Source: Halalkalibacter oceani (lineage in GTDB: Bacteria > Bacillota > Bacilli > Bacillales > Bacillaceae_D). Taken from it: a stretch of 64,000 nucleotides of DNA. Shown piece by piece: positions 8,737 to 16,470 of this stretch. A program made the position numbers and the translations under genes. Location of the stretch: positions 20,790 to 84,789 of the forward strand of contig NZ_JBEPKD010000017.1 in NCBI RefSeq assembly GCF_040544555.1, written 5' to 3'. The notes beneath the pieces are model-generated. The model made no database searches, had not been told where the DNA came from, and saw only the letters and a list, made by a program, of their open reading frames with translations. Each line of letters starts with the position of its first letter. Within the stretch, counting starts at the first letter, position 1.

Positions 8737-8955
8737 ATGCTCGAGCAATATTTACAGGAGTCCTTTGGTATTATGAGGGAAGACATTTTGATCTCTCCGG
8801 TAACGAATAAAAAGGTCGTTGTCAGAGAGCTGCTTCTCCAGGTTGAAAGGGAGGGAAGCTCTGAAAATGTCCTCGGCACACTTCAACAAATAAAAGGACT
8901 TGGTCGAAAGGGAGCGATCGTCTATTTAAATGGCTTGTCAGATCAAAGTAAGTAG
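8737..8955 (+). CDS. Small hypothetical protein, 72 residues
   Basis: I do not recognise this protein. It starts at ATG 8737 behind a strong GAGGAGGG (8724-8731); an upstream in-frame ATG (8713) overlaps that RBS. The product is soluble and charged, begins MLEQYLQESFGIMRED, and has no cysteines. Predicted alternation suggests an alpha/beta fold of about one small domain. A perfect-palindrome terminator follows. Confidence 0.6.
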   Translation: MLEQYLQESFGIMREDILISPVTNKKVVVRELLLQVEREGSSENVLGTLQQIKGLGRKGAIVYLNGLSDQSK

Positions 8956-9004
8956 GGCGCGTGAAAAAAGCTGTTTGACCTTTAGACATAGTCTGTCTTT
9001 TTTG

Positions 9005-9034
9005 AAAGTCAACTGAATTCAGTTGACTTTTTTT
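9005..9034 (+). terminator. Perfect-palindrome terminator
   Basis: AAAGTCAACTGAATTCAGTTGACTTT is fully self-complementary and is followed by TTTT. It ends the small gene before it. Its 3' arm contains the -35 hexamer TTGACT of the next promoter. Confidence 0.8.
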
Positions 9035-9052
9035 GCTGCAGGCGCGTATACT
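9023..9052 (+). promoter_or_regulatory. Sigma-A promoter of the FhuF-like gene
   Basis: TTGACT (9023-9028), 18-base spacer, TATACT (9047-9052). The start point falls near 9059, inside the Fur-like box. Confidence 0.75.
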
Positions 9053-9057
9053 TTAGT

Positions 9058-9072
9058 TGAGAATGATTATTG
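9058..9072 (+). promoter_or_regulatory. Fur-type operator (7-1-7 box)
   Basis: TGAGAATGATTATTG matches the 7-1-7 Fur consensus TGATAATNATTATCA at 11 of 14 defined positions and covers the predicted transcription start. The downstream product is an iron reductase-like protein, so repression under iron-replete conditions is likely. Confidence 0.65.
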
Positions 9073-9125
9073 ATTTTAATTACCTGTCCGCCGGGACGGA
9101 AACATGATAAAGGGAGAGAAAGAAT

Positions 9126-9917
9126 GTGGACTACAATCAAATGGTTGCTGAATTAGAAGCGCGTTTTTTTCTCTATACAAAAGATCAGCCAGTCGTTCAT
9201 CAGGAATTTGTCGTTGAGCAGCTGCTTCTGCAGGAGGAAGCAAAAGCTTTTTTACATAAATACGGAAAACAAATTAAAGCATTGACGCCCCATCCGCCGG
9301 CAACCTATTTTTGCAGTAAGCTGGGGATTGCCGCTGCTGGAATTGTGACGATGCTTGCCCGCCATCATCTCCTTTTGCCGATGACGCCGGCTTCGCTAAG
9401 CGCGCAATTTTATTGGGATGATACTTATCAGGTAGATGGGATGGTGTTCAAAATCAATTCGCTTAACTGGCAGGAGGGGCCGCGTACGGATGAATGGCGG
9501 CGTACTGAAATTGAGCAGATGATCCACAATCTTCTCACTCCTGTTGTGACGACTTTCTCGCAAGCTGTTGACATTCGTCCGCGCGAGCTGTGGGGTCAGC
9601 TTGCCGCCGGGCTGGAATATGGCAAAACGGTCGGGTTGTCGCTTGCAGGGGATGATGAGGAAGCGGAACGGATTGAACGGGACTTTCAGTGGCTGATGAA
9701 GGATGCCGATCCAGCCCTGTTTGCCAGCCGGAAAAACGCATTGGACTTCCCGCATCGGCTTGTAGAAAGCCTATCGGAGCCTGGAGTCATGAAGCGGATG
9801 AAGCCGACCTGCTGTCTTTACTATCAGACGGAACAGGCGAAACGGAAGTGCGTCACTTGTCCGCGACTGACTGCGGCCGATAAAGCGAAGATAAAGGAAG
9901 AGATCGCGATTGGGTAA
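9126..9917 (+). CDS. FhuF-like ferric-siderophore reductase
   Basis: 263-residue protein with the FhuF-type C-terminal [2Fe-2S] motif: CC-x11-C-x2-C in CCLYYQTEQAKRKCVTCPR, about residues 228-245. FhuF-type proteins release iron from hydroxamate siderophores by reduction in the cytoplasm. No signal peptide or membrane segment. GTG at 9126 is used because the ATG two bases upstream opens a short closed frame; RBS AGGGAGAG. The cysteine spacing is one residue longer than in E. coli FhuF, so the exact substrate is open. The Fur-like box and promoter upstream support a role in iron acquisition. No siderophore transport genes are adjacent. Confidence 0.75.
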   Translation: MDYNQMVAELEARFFLYTKDQPVVHQEFVVEQLLLQEEAKAFLHKYGKQIKALTPHPPATYFCSKLGIAAAGIVTMLARHHLLLPMTPASLSAQFYWDDTYQVDGMVFKINSLNWQEGPRTDEWRRTEIEQMIHNLLTPVVTTFSQAVDIRPRELWGQLAAGLEYGKTVGLSLAGDDEEAERIERDFQWLMKDADPALFASRKNALDFPHRLVESLSEPGVMKRMKPTCCLYYQTEQAKRKCVTCPRLTAADKAKIKEEIAIG

Positions 9918-10005
9918 CCGTCGCATCTCTTCTTTTTTAGTATAGAAAAGCCGCTACGCAAGCATCGTGAGCATGGAACTTTTTTTCGAGCCCCTTCAGG
10001 TGCAA

Positions 10006-10046
10006 CGCCCGCCTGCGGAAAGCGCGCCCCCCATCGCGGGAGGGCG
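10006..10046. repeat. GC-rich dispersed repeat, copy 1 (second copy 62041-62075)
   Basis: On the minus strand this reads CCCGCGATGGGGGG, then CGCGCTTTCCGCAGG, then CGGGCG, nearly identical to the plus strand at 62041-62075. Similar GC-rich elements with a CTTTCCGC core are common between genes of Bacillaceae. Nothing else is seen in the gap 9918-10152 apart from a possible extended -10 (TGTTAGAAT, 10111-10119). Confidence 0.7.
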
Positions 10047-10152
10047 AAGAGCCAAACCCTGCTAAATAAAAAAGCCATTACGCGGTTTTCTTATCCTGTT
10101 TATTTTTTTCTGTTAGAATAGAAGCAAATGGAGCAGAGGTGGAGATGAAATC

Positions 10153-10890
10153 ATGACAAAGAACATTAAGCTTATCGCGATTGATATGGATGGTACTTTG
10201 CTAAATGACCGGCAGGACATTTCGGACGGGAACCGCGAGGCGATTCGGGAAGCGCGCGATCACGGAATTCACATCGTCATTAGCACGGGCAGAACCCGGA
10301 TGTCCTGTGGCGATCTTGTCGCCTCACTTGAGCTTGGTACATACTTAATTACGGTGAACGGCAGCGAAATTTGGGATGGGGAAGGCAATCTGCTTGAGCG
10401 CCAATTGCTCGATCTGGAGCATATTGAACAAATGTGGTCGTTAAAAAATAAATACGAGACAGCATGCTGGGCGGCTACGGTTGATCAAGTGTGGCGCGAG
10501 CCGTTTCCAGAGGATCTTTCCCATTATCAATGGATGAAGTTCGGCTTCGACATTGAGGATGACCGGGTGCGAAACATCATTCTCGAAGAGCTGAAAAAAA
10601 ATAAAGCATTGGAAATTAGCAATTCCAGCCCAACGAATCTGGAAATCAATGCGGCCGGTGTCAATAAAGCCGCGGCGATTGAAAAGGTATGCGAGCGCCT
10701 TGGCTTTACGATGGAGAATGTGATGGCGATGGGCGACAGCTTAAATGATTTAGCGATGATCAAAGCGGCCGGCTGTGGGGTGGCGATGGGAAATGCCCAG
10801 CAGGTCGTCAAGGATGCCGCTGATTGGGTGACGGAGACGAATCTTGATGATGGAGTAGCCGTCGCGATCCGGAAATTCGCCTTGGCGTGA
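10153..10890 (+). CDS. HAD-superfamily (Cof-type) phosphatase
   Basis: Haloacid dehalogenase phosphatase, 245 residues. Motif I is DMDGTLLND (residues 10-18, nucleophile and acid D10/D12), motif II is VISTGR near 43, and motif IV is MAMGDSLNDLAMI near 195, followed by GVAMGNAQ. The cap domain between II and IV is of the C2 type and somewhat short for the Cof subfamily (usually 260-290 in total). Likely a sugar-phosphate or nucleotide phosphatase; substrate not predictable. RBS GAGGTGGAGATG. Confidence 0.85.
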   Translation: MTKNIKLIAIDMDGTLLNDRQDISDGNREAIREARDHGIHIVISTGRTRMSCGDLVASLELGTYLITVNGSEIWDGEGNLLERQLLDLEHIEQMWSLKNKYETACWAATVDQVWREPFPEDLSHYQWMKFGFDIEDDRVRNIILEELKKNKALEISNSSPTNLEINAAGVNKAAAIEKVCERLGFTMENVMAMGDSLNDLAMIKAAGCGVAMGNAQQVVKDAADWVTETNLDDGVAVAIRKFALA

Positions 10891-10961
10891 GGGCTCATCG
10901 TTTGTTTAGCTTTGCAGAAAGCAGGGAATAACAAGGGAAACGAGCATAGGAGGCTGTTGTG

Positions 10962-11081
10962 ATGGGGAAATTATCGAAGCTGGTCAAATGGGGCGTGATT
11001 GCTTACCCATTTGTGAAGAAATGGATGGCGAAGCGGAATCAGAAGAAGCGTGGTACGTATCCGGCCAGTCGCCAGCGCTAG
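10962..11081 (+). CDS. Short basic protein, 39 residues
   Basis: A small ORF with a very good RBS (AGGAGG at 10948-10953, eight bases before ATG 10962). The product begins MGKLSKLVKWGVIAYPF and is rich in Lys/Arg, with one hydrophobic stretch (WGVIAYPFV) and a basic tail. Short proteins of this shape are found in other Bacillus-type genomes; function unknown. A terminator hairpin follows directly, which supports a real transcription unit. Confidence 0.65.
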   Translation: MGKLSKLVKWGVIAYPFVKKWMAKRNQKKRGTYPASRQR

Positions 11082-11107
11082 CATAATAAAGCTGAACAAA
11101 AAACATC

Positions 11108-11144
11108 GGGCTGTCAAAAGGAAATACGATCCTTCTGGCAGCCC
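11108..11144 (+). terminator. Terminator-like hairpin
   Basis: GGGCTGTCAAAAGGA and TCCTTCTGGCAGCCC pair with two G-T/mismatch positions around a seven-base loop, followed by TCATTTAATT. It closes the short gene at 10962. Confidence 0.65.
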
Positions 11145-11196
11145 TCATTTAATTAAAAAGCTCACACCGGACTTAAAAGATCGTGGCGGTTCTGTC

Positions 11197-11248
11197 CATT
11201 GCTTAAGGGGCAGGGCAAAAGGTTTTTCCTTTTGGCCCTGCCCCTTTT
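11197..11248. terminator. Convergent hairpin, CATTGCTTA family copy 1
   Basis: CATTGCTTAAGGGG leads into GGGGCAGGGCAAAAGG, loop, CCTTTTGGCCCTGCCCC, then TTTT. The stem is 16 pairs. It can terminate the minus-strand YflT-like gene at 11253 and reading from the left. The same leader and stem type occur at 19550-19604 and 63854-63903. Confidence 0.75.
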
Positions 11249-11252
11249 CTAC

Positions 11253-11597
11253 CTATAGATTCATGGACGCCGTTTTGTTTTTGACAACGACGATCACCTT
11301 GCCGGCATCGAGTTTCTTTTCGAGCTGCTCTGCTTCTTGCTTGGAGAAGCCAAGCTCCTTGAATTGCGCGCGCAGCTCGTCCCCTTGTTTTCGAAACAGA
11401 TTTTTTATAGAGGTTCCTACTCCCAATTCACTTGTTCCAACCTGATTTGCCTCGGCCTGTTCGGTCAGGCGCTTCGTCCGGTCATCGTCATGGGTGATCA
11501 CATAAATATCGTCATCTTTGACCCCGTCAGCCTGCAACCGTCTTACAGCTTGAATCACGTCTTCGTCATTTTGAAATTCCTTATAGAATGGGTTCAT
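11253..11597 (-). CDS. General stress protein 17M-type (YflT-like) protein
   Basis: 114 residues beginning MNPFYKEFQNDEDVIQAVRRL, with the DDDIYVITHDDDRTKRL segment of the general-stress 17M (YflT) domain and a C-terminal helix pair. In Bacillus subtilis YflT belongs to the sigma-B stress regulon; I see no sigma-B promoter here that I can defend. ATG on the complement at 11597 has GGAGGCGAT in front; the longer frame to 11648 has no RBS. Divergent from the GntR regulator. Confidence 0.8.
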   Translation of the reverse strand: MNPFYKEFQNDEDVIQAVRRLQADGVKDDDIYVITHDDDRTKRLTEQAEANQVGTSELGVGTSIKNLFRKQGDELRAQFKELGFSKQEAEQLEKKLDAGKVIVVVKNKTASMNL

Positions 11598-11671
11598 GTT
11601 TATCGCCTCCTTGGTAGAAAAATACCCGGCTTGCCGAAAGCTAAACATCGAAGTGAATGTTCAGAAAAGAG

Positions 11672-11699
11672 TTGCAAATCAAATGATGTGTTGTATACT
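11672..11699 (+). promoter_or_regulatory. Sigma-A promoter of the GntR gene
   Basis: TTGCAA (11672-11677), 16-base spacer, TATACT (11694-11699), upstream of the regulator and the glc genes. Confidence 0.7.
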
Positions 11700-11711
11700 T
11701 GTAATACAAGT
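11697..11711 (+). promoter_or_regulatory. Operator for a FadR-type GntR regulator
   Basis: ACTTGTAATACAAGT is a 15-base palindrome with the TNGTNNNACNA core of FadR-subfamily operators. It overlaps the -10 hexamer, so bound regulator would block the promoter: likely autoregulation and control of glcD and glcF. Confidence 0.7.
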
Positions 11712-11739
11712 AGACGAATTTAAGGAAGGTGGAAAGCGG

Positions 11740-12477
11740 ATGGACATCATTTCACCTATTCAACGGCGTAAAATGTCGGAACAGATTTTAGATGAAATCA
11801 AAGCATTAATTAAAGATGGGACATTCCCGGCTGATTCAAAGCTGCCTTCCGAAACGGAGCTGGCCAAGCTGTTTCAGGTTAGCCGTTCGCCGGTCAGAGA
11901 AGCGATCAGCGTTCTGGCGGCAAGCGGCATTGTCGAGTCGCGCCAGGGAGGCGGAAATTGGGTCCGCAAAGTAGAGCTGGTCAACATGTTTGAGCCGATG
12001 ACGATGGAAATGATTGATGCACAGCAAATTTATGATCTGCTTGAACTGCGGACAACGATTGAGACCGAAGCGGCGGCATTGGCGGCCGTCCGGCACAACA
12101 GAGAGGACATTGAGATGCTTGCCGGGGCGCTGCAAGGCTTAGAAGAGCAGATGCTCGATGATGTGGAGTCAATTGGAAGTGAAGTCGATTACGAGTTTCA
12201 CCAGACGATTGTCAGGGCGGCGGGAAATGCGTTCTTCGTTCAGACGATGGAAAACATTGCAGATCTTTATCAAAAAGCAATGACCTTTTCCTTGAAGCAA
12301 AATGTTGGTTTGCGTTTAAAGCGAAAAAGTGTGTTTGAAGAGCATCAAGCGATTTTCGAGGCGATTCGCCGACGTGAGCCGGAAGCGGCCTCTCGAGCGA
12401 TGAAGAAGCATTTAGAAACGGCGCGGCTCAAGCTCGGCGATAAACGACTGCAAGACGAGGAGAAACGGGGGAGATAA
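11740..12477 (+). CDS. GntR-family regulator, FadR subfamily
   Basis: 245 residues. The N-terminal winged helix contains SKLPSETELAKLFQVSRSPVREAISVLAASG (about 28-60) and is followed by an FCD ligand-binding domain with LLELRTTIETEAAALAA, DYEFHQTIVRAAGN and EHQAIFEAIRRREPEAA, where Asp/His residues normally hold a metal and an organic acid. Members near glcD/lldE-type genes answer to glycolate, lactate or related 2-hydroxy acids. ATG 11740 is preceded by GGAAGGTGGAAAG. Two bases separate it from glcD, so it is the first gene of that operon. Confidence 0.88.
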   Translation: MDIISPIQRRKMSEQILDEIKALIKDGTFPADSKLPSETELAKLFQVSRSPVREAISVLAASGIVESRQGGGNWVRKVELVNMFEPMTMEMIDAQQIYDLLELRTTIETEAAALAAVRHNREDIEMLAGALQGLEEQMLDDVESIGSEVDYEFHQTIVRAAGNAFFVQTMENIADLYQKAMTFSLKQNVGLRLKRKSVFEEHQAIFEAIRRREPEAASRAMKKHLETARLKLGDKRLQDEEKRGR

Positions 12478-12479
12478 GC

Positions 12480-13898
12480 ATGAGAAGCACGGTAGAGGGT
12501 GCGGTCATTGAGCAGCTGAAGCAGGTTCTTGATGAAAGCAGAGTGTTAACGAAAGAGGAGGATCGCGTAAGTTATTCTTATGACGCCTCCTTCGGCGTTC
12601 ATATTCCAGAGGTCGTTGTGCAACCGCTTGCAACAGCGGAGGTACAGGCGATTATGAAAATCGCGAGCGCTTATAAAATTCCAGTATACCCACGCGGGCA
12701 GGGAACAAGCTTAAGCGGCGGTCCATTGCCGGTAAAAGGCGGAATCGTGCTCGATTTTTCACAGTGGGACAGCAGGCTGGATGTTTACCCGGATGATATG
12801 GTGGCAATTGTCTCGCCCGGTGTCAAAACAGCGGCGATTAACGAGAAGGCTAATCAGTTTGGACTGATGTATCCACCTGATCCGAGCAGCTCCAATGTTT
12901 CGACGATTGGCGGCAATTTAGCGGAAAACGCCGGCGGTCCGAGAGGACTGAAATACGGCGTAACGAAGGACTACGTCATTGGACTGGAAGTTGTGACCGC
13001 CGCGGGAGACGTCATTCGGACAGGCGGGCGTACGGTGAAAAATGTGACAGGATATGATTTGACCAAGCTCATCGTCGGCTCTGAAGGGACATTGGGCGTG
13101 ATTACCGAAGCGATTTTGCGCCTCATTCCGAAGCCGCCGGCGACGGCAACCTTGATGGCTGTTTTTGATGATATTGTCGATTCAGGCAGCTCGATCTCGC
13201 GGGTGCTAAGCTCAGGAATTATGCCGGCGAAAATGGAGATTATGGATCAGGCTTCCGTTCAGGCTGTTGAAGACTACCAGCCGCTCGGTTTGCCGACCGA
13301 TATTGAAGCAATCGTTTTAATTGAGCTGGATGGTCATCCGCAGGCGATTAAAGAAGAAATCGAGCGCGTGCAGACGATTTGTGTTGAAGTCGGGGCGCGG
13401 GAAGTCAAGGTGGCGCGCAACGCTGCTGAGGCGCTGGAGCTGTGGAAGGCCCGCAAGCTCGTTTCACCGGCAATCGTCCGGCTGAAACCGACAAAGATCT
13501 CTGAGGATGCGACCGTGCCGCGCAGCAAAATTCCAGATATGTTCAAACGGTTAAAGGAGATTCGCGCCAAATATCAAATTGACCTCGTCGTCTTTGGGCA
13601 TGCCGGCGACGGCAACCTCCATCCGAATATTATTGCCGACCAGCGTGATCAGGAGGAGATGCGCCGCGTCGAGCAGGCGGTTGAAGAAATTTTTCAGGCG
13701 GCGATTGAATTGGGAGGGACGTTGTCCGGGGAGCATGGCATTGGCACGATGAAGGCACCGTTTATGGAGCTTGAATTAGGAAAGGTGGGGCTGGAGATGA
13801 TGAAGCGAATGAAGCAAAGCTGGGATCCGGATAATATTTTAAATCCGGGGAAAATCTTCCCTGAAGAAGGTCAAAGGTTCGTGTTGCGCAGTGAGTAA
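12480..13898 (+). CDS. glcD: Glycolate oxidase FAD subunit GlcD
   Basis: Oxidises glycolate (or a similar 2-hydroxy acid) with FAD and passes electrons to GlcF. The 472-residue protein has the PCMH FAD-binding domain (VYPRGQGTSLSGG near 75, PSSSNVSTIGGNLAENAGG near 140, LIVGSEGTLGVITEA near 200) and the C-terminal FAD-linked oxidase domain (FGHAGDGNLHPNI near 375, SGEHGIGTMKAPFM near 415, DPDNILNPGKIF at the end). GlcE is absent; Bacillus glcDF pairs commonly lack it. Its end overlaps the glcF start. Confidence 0.9.
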   Translation: MRSTVEGAVIEQLKQVLDESRVLTKEEDRVSYSYDASFGVHIPEVVVQPLATAEVQAIMKIASAYKIPVYPRGQGTSLSGGPLPVKGGIVLDFSQWDSRLDVYPDDMVAIVSPGVKTAAINEKANQFGLMYPPDPSSSNVSTIGGNLAENAGGPRGLKYGVTKDYVIGLEVVTAAGDVIRTGGRTVKNVTGYDLTKLIVGSEGTLGVITEAILRLIPKPPATATLMAVFDDIVDSGSSISRVLSSGIMPAKMEIMDQASVQAVEDYQPLGLPTDIEAIVLIELDGHPQAIKEEIERVQTICVEVGAREVKVARNAAEALELWKARKLVSPAIVRLKPTKISEDATVPRSKIPDMFKRLKEIRAKYQIDLVVFGHAGDGNLHPNIIADQRDQEEMRRVEQAVEEIFQAAIELGGTLSGEHGIGTMKAPFMELELGKVGLEMMKRMKQSWDPDNILNPGKIFPEEGQRFVLRSE

Positions 13899-15186
13899 GC
13901 AGAGCTATCAAACAGAACTCGCCTATCATGAAACGTTTAGCTGTGTCCAGTGTGGCTACTGTCTCCCCGATTGCCCGACCTATCAGTCGATGGAAAAGGA
14001 AACGCATTCGCCGCGCGGCAGGATCAATCTCGTTAAGATGGCCGCCGAGGGCAAGGTGTCGCTTGATACGTTAAAGGAGCCGATCGACCTTTGTCTCGGC
14101 TGTCGGGCCTGTGAAACAGTCTGCCCGACCAATGTTCAATATGGGAAAATTCTCGAATCGGCGAAGGCCGTGCTGCAAAAGGAAAAATACGAGCAATCGA
14201 AGCGGATCCGCCTCGCCAATGAAGCGGTGTTTAAGCACACATTTCCAAACGAGCGACTGCTTGATCTTGCCGGCTACGGACTCCGCTTTTATCAGCAAAC
14301 CGGCTTGCAAAAAGTTGCGCAAAAGCTCGGTGTGCTAAAGCTCTTTCCCGAAAGGCTGGCGGCTTTTGAACGAGTGACGCCGACTGTCGCGAGTCCCGGG
14401 CGGAAGAAAAAGCGGCCAATGGAGCTGAAGCCGCAGGGTGAACCGGTCTATCGCGTCGGTTTTTTTAAAGGCTGCATAATGGATACGATGTTTGCCGAGA
14501 TCAATGATGCAAGCATGAAGCTGTTACAGGAAAGCGGCTGCGAAGTCGTCTTAATCGAAGAGCAGACCTGTTGCGGTGCTTTACAAAATCACAGTGGGGA
14601 TCGCGAAATTGCGAAGGAGCTTGCCAAGAAAAACATTGCCGCCTTTGAACAGTATGAGTTTGATTTCGTCATTAACAGCATCGGCGGCTGTGGGGCGATG
14701 CTCGTCGAGTACGATCATTTATTTGAAGATGAGCCTGAATGGTACGAGCGGGCGAAAGCCTTTGCTGCTAAGAATAAGGATATCAGTTATTTGCTGGCAG
14801 AGCTTGAGCTGCCAATGAAAAAGGAAGTGAATAAGGTTGTGACATACCAGCCTTCCTGTCATATGACGAATGTCCAAAAAAATACTGCCGCTCCTTTAGC
14901 CCTTTTAACCTCGATTCCAGGCATTACGTATAAAGAGCATAAGCAGCCTCATATGTGCTGTGGATCAGCGGGGATTTATAATTTGGTTCATTTTGATGAA
15001 TCAATGAAAATACTCGATCAGAAGATGGAGCATGTGAAGGAGACCGAGCCAGAACTGATTGTGACGACAAATCCGGGCTGCCACCTGCAAATGAAAGTAG
15101 GGGTGGAGCGGGAAGGACTGGCTGGGAAGGTGAAAGTTGTTCATTTGGTTGAGTTGTTGGCGGAAGCATGTGAGCTAGGCAAGTGA
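13891..15186 (+). CDS. glcF: Glycolate oxidase iron-sulfur subunit GlcF
   Basis: Electron-transfer subunit of 431 residues. Two ferredoxin-type [4Fe-4S] motifs lie at the N-terminus (CVQCGYCLPDCP near 17-28 and CLGCRACETVCP near 69-80), followed by two CCG domains with CCGALQNHSG and CCGSAGIYNL, which bind a further cluster or substrate in heterodisulfide reductase-like proteins. The GTG start overlaps glcD by eight bases, indicating coupled translation. Confidence 0.92.
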   Translation: MSKQSYQTELAYHETFSCVQCGYCLPDCPTYQSMEKETHSPRGRINLVKMAAEGKVSLDTLKEPIDLCLGCRACETVCPTNVQYGKILESAKAVLQKEKYEQSKRIRLANEAVFKHTFPNERLLDLAGYGLRFYQQTGLQKVAQKLGVLKLFPERLAAFERVTPTVASPGRKKKRPMELKPQGEPVYRVGFFKGCIMDTMFAEINDASMKLLQESGCEVVLIEEQTCCGALQNHSGDREIAKELAKKNIAAFEQYEFDFVINSIGGCGAMLVEYDHLFEDEPEWYERAKAFAAKNKDISYLLAELELPMKKEVNKVVTYQPSCHMTNVQKNTAAPLALLTSIPGITYKEHKQPHMCCGSAGIYNLVHFDESMKILDQKMEHVKETEPELIVTTNPGCHLQMKVGVEREGLAGKVKVVHLVELLAEACELGK

Positions 15187-15233
15187 ATGAAAGAATGATA
15201 TAGTAAAAGAATCAAAAAGCTGACAGTCAATGT

Positions 15234-15275
15234 GAGGATGTCGTAAAGGGTGAGGTACCCCTTTGCGGCATCCTC
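15234..15275 (+). repeat. Long hairpin between glcF and the carrier gene
   Basis: GAGGATGTCGTAAAGGG pairs with CCCTTTGCGGCATCCTC around a short loop; no T-run follows. The arms resemble those of the terminator at 6059-6106, so this is a member of a repeat family and may act as an attenuator or mRNA stabiliser. Confidence 0.7.
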
Positions 15276-15328
15276 AAGCAGTGTGTAAAGGCCTGCGTAA
15301 AGGATTAAAGGCAGAAAGGGTAAGCAGC

Positions 15329-16264
15329 GTGGACATTACGATTATCCTAACCTCGATTTCATTAATGGCGATTATTATTCTGATCGGCGTGCTGATTGGC
15401 TCAAGGCTGGCTGTTACACTTGAGGCGAAGCAGTTGTTGATGACGATTATCGTCAATGTCGCTGTTCCGGCGATTATTTTTAACGGAATTTTCAATACGG
15501 AGATTACAAATGAGCTGCTGGCGGATATGCTGACGATTTTTCTGCTTTCGGTTTCGCTTAACACGATCGGTATTCTGCTTGGCTGGGGAGCTGCATATTT
15601 ATTCGGCTTTCGCTCGCTGGAAGCGAAAAAGCTGGCTGTGCTGGCCGGAATTGGCAATACCGGCTTTATCGGCATACCGCTTTGCGCGCAAATTTTCGGA
15701 CCGGTCGGCGGACTGCTGGCGGCGATTTTTGATTCGGCGCTTGATGTTGTCACATTTTCCTTAGTGATTATGCTGCTTCAGCAGGGGCGGGTTTTCTCAT
15801 TCCGGCAGCTGAAGGCCCTTGTTAATATTCCGTTTATCGCGATTATGATTGGACTAACAATGGCGATGATTAATTATCAGCCGCCAGCTGTTGCAAAAGA
15901 TCTGGCCGGCTTTTTAGCCAATTTAGCAGCGCCACTGGCGATGATTTATATCGGCCTGTTAATTCCGGGATTTTTGCGGAATAAGCAAAGGAAAGTCGCA
16001 GCTCGCTTTGTTACGGCTTCCGTGACGATGAAGCTTGTCGTCATTCCACTCGTCTTAATCGGCTTGTTGCAAACGCTTTCTATTTCTGACCTTTTGAAGC
16101 AAATTACGTATATCCAAGTGGCGATGCCAACCTTTATGCTGGCAACGGTATTGATCGCTCGTTACACGAATGACGAAGAATCGGCTGTCGTGACGACGGT
16201 CTATTCGACTCTGCTGTCGCTAGTGTCAATCCCGGTCGTCATCTACATCGCGAATCTGCTGTAA
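15329..16264 (+). CDS. AEC-family (auxin efflux carrier-like) transporter
   Basis: 311-residue carrier with about ten helices: an N-terminal block with IIVNVAVPAIIFNGIFNTE, the conserved GNTGFIGIPL segment, and a second five-helix block ending in VTTVYSTLLSLVSIPVVIYI. AEC proteins move organic acids such as malate or lactate in bacteria. GTG 15329 behind GAAAGGG is preferred over the in-frame start at 15263, which lies in the hairpin. Position behind glcDF suggests a 2-hydroxy-acid substrate; this is inference. Confidence 0.82.
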   Translation: MDITIILTSISLMAIIILIGVLIGSRLAVTLEAKQLLMTIIVNVAVPAIIFNGIFNTEITNELLADMLTIFLLSVSLNTIGILLGWGAAYLFGFRSLEAKKLAVLAGIGNTGFIGIPLCAQIFGPVGGLLAAIFDSALDVVTFSLVIMLLQQGRVFSFRQLKALVNIPFIAIMIGLTMAMINYQPPAVAKDLAGFLANLAAPLAMIYIGLLIPGFLRNKQRKVAARFVTASVTMKLVVIPLVLIGLLQTLSISDLLKQITYIQVAMPTFMLATVLIARYTNDEESAVVTTVYSTLLSLVSIPVVIYIANLL

Positions 16265-16331
16265 AAAAGGGTGACTTCTCTTCTTTACAGCAGCGTGCTT
16301 CCCAAGAGCTTGTGCGATTAGTCAGAAATAA

Positions 16332-16360
16332 TTGATTTTTGTCAGTTGTTTCAGTATGAT
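16332..16360 (+). promoter_or_regulatory. Sigma-A promoter of ppc
   Basis: TTGATT (16332-16337), 17-base spacer, TATGAT (16355-16360). The transcript would have a leader of about 105 bases. Confidence 0.7.
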
Positions 16361-16390
16361 AATAAACAATAACGAGTCTTGTACTCATTA

Positions 16391-16432
16391 AGGGACGTTT
16401 TTTGTCCTAAAGGGACTTATTATGTCCCTTTA
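16391..16432 (+). promoter_or_regulatory. Tandem GGGAC/GTCC hairpins in the ppc leader
   Basis: AGGGAC, T-rich loop, GTCCT is followed directly by TAAAGGGAC, seven-base loop, GTCCCTTTA. The two stems share sequence and could form alternative pairings. They lie between the promoter and the RBS of ppc, with only A/T-rich sequence after them. Confidence 0.5.
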
Positions 16433-16470
16433 TATTCAGAAAGAAAAAGCTTTGCTTAGGAGGAGAGAAA

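Noticed and set aside
11050..11445. Plus-strand open frame across the YflT-like gene
   Set aside because: It runs antisense to a recognisable protein and through two hairpins, with no RBS.
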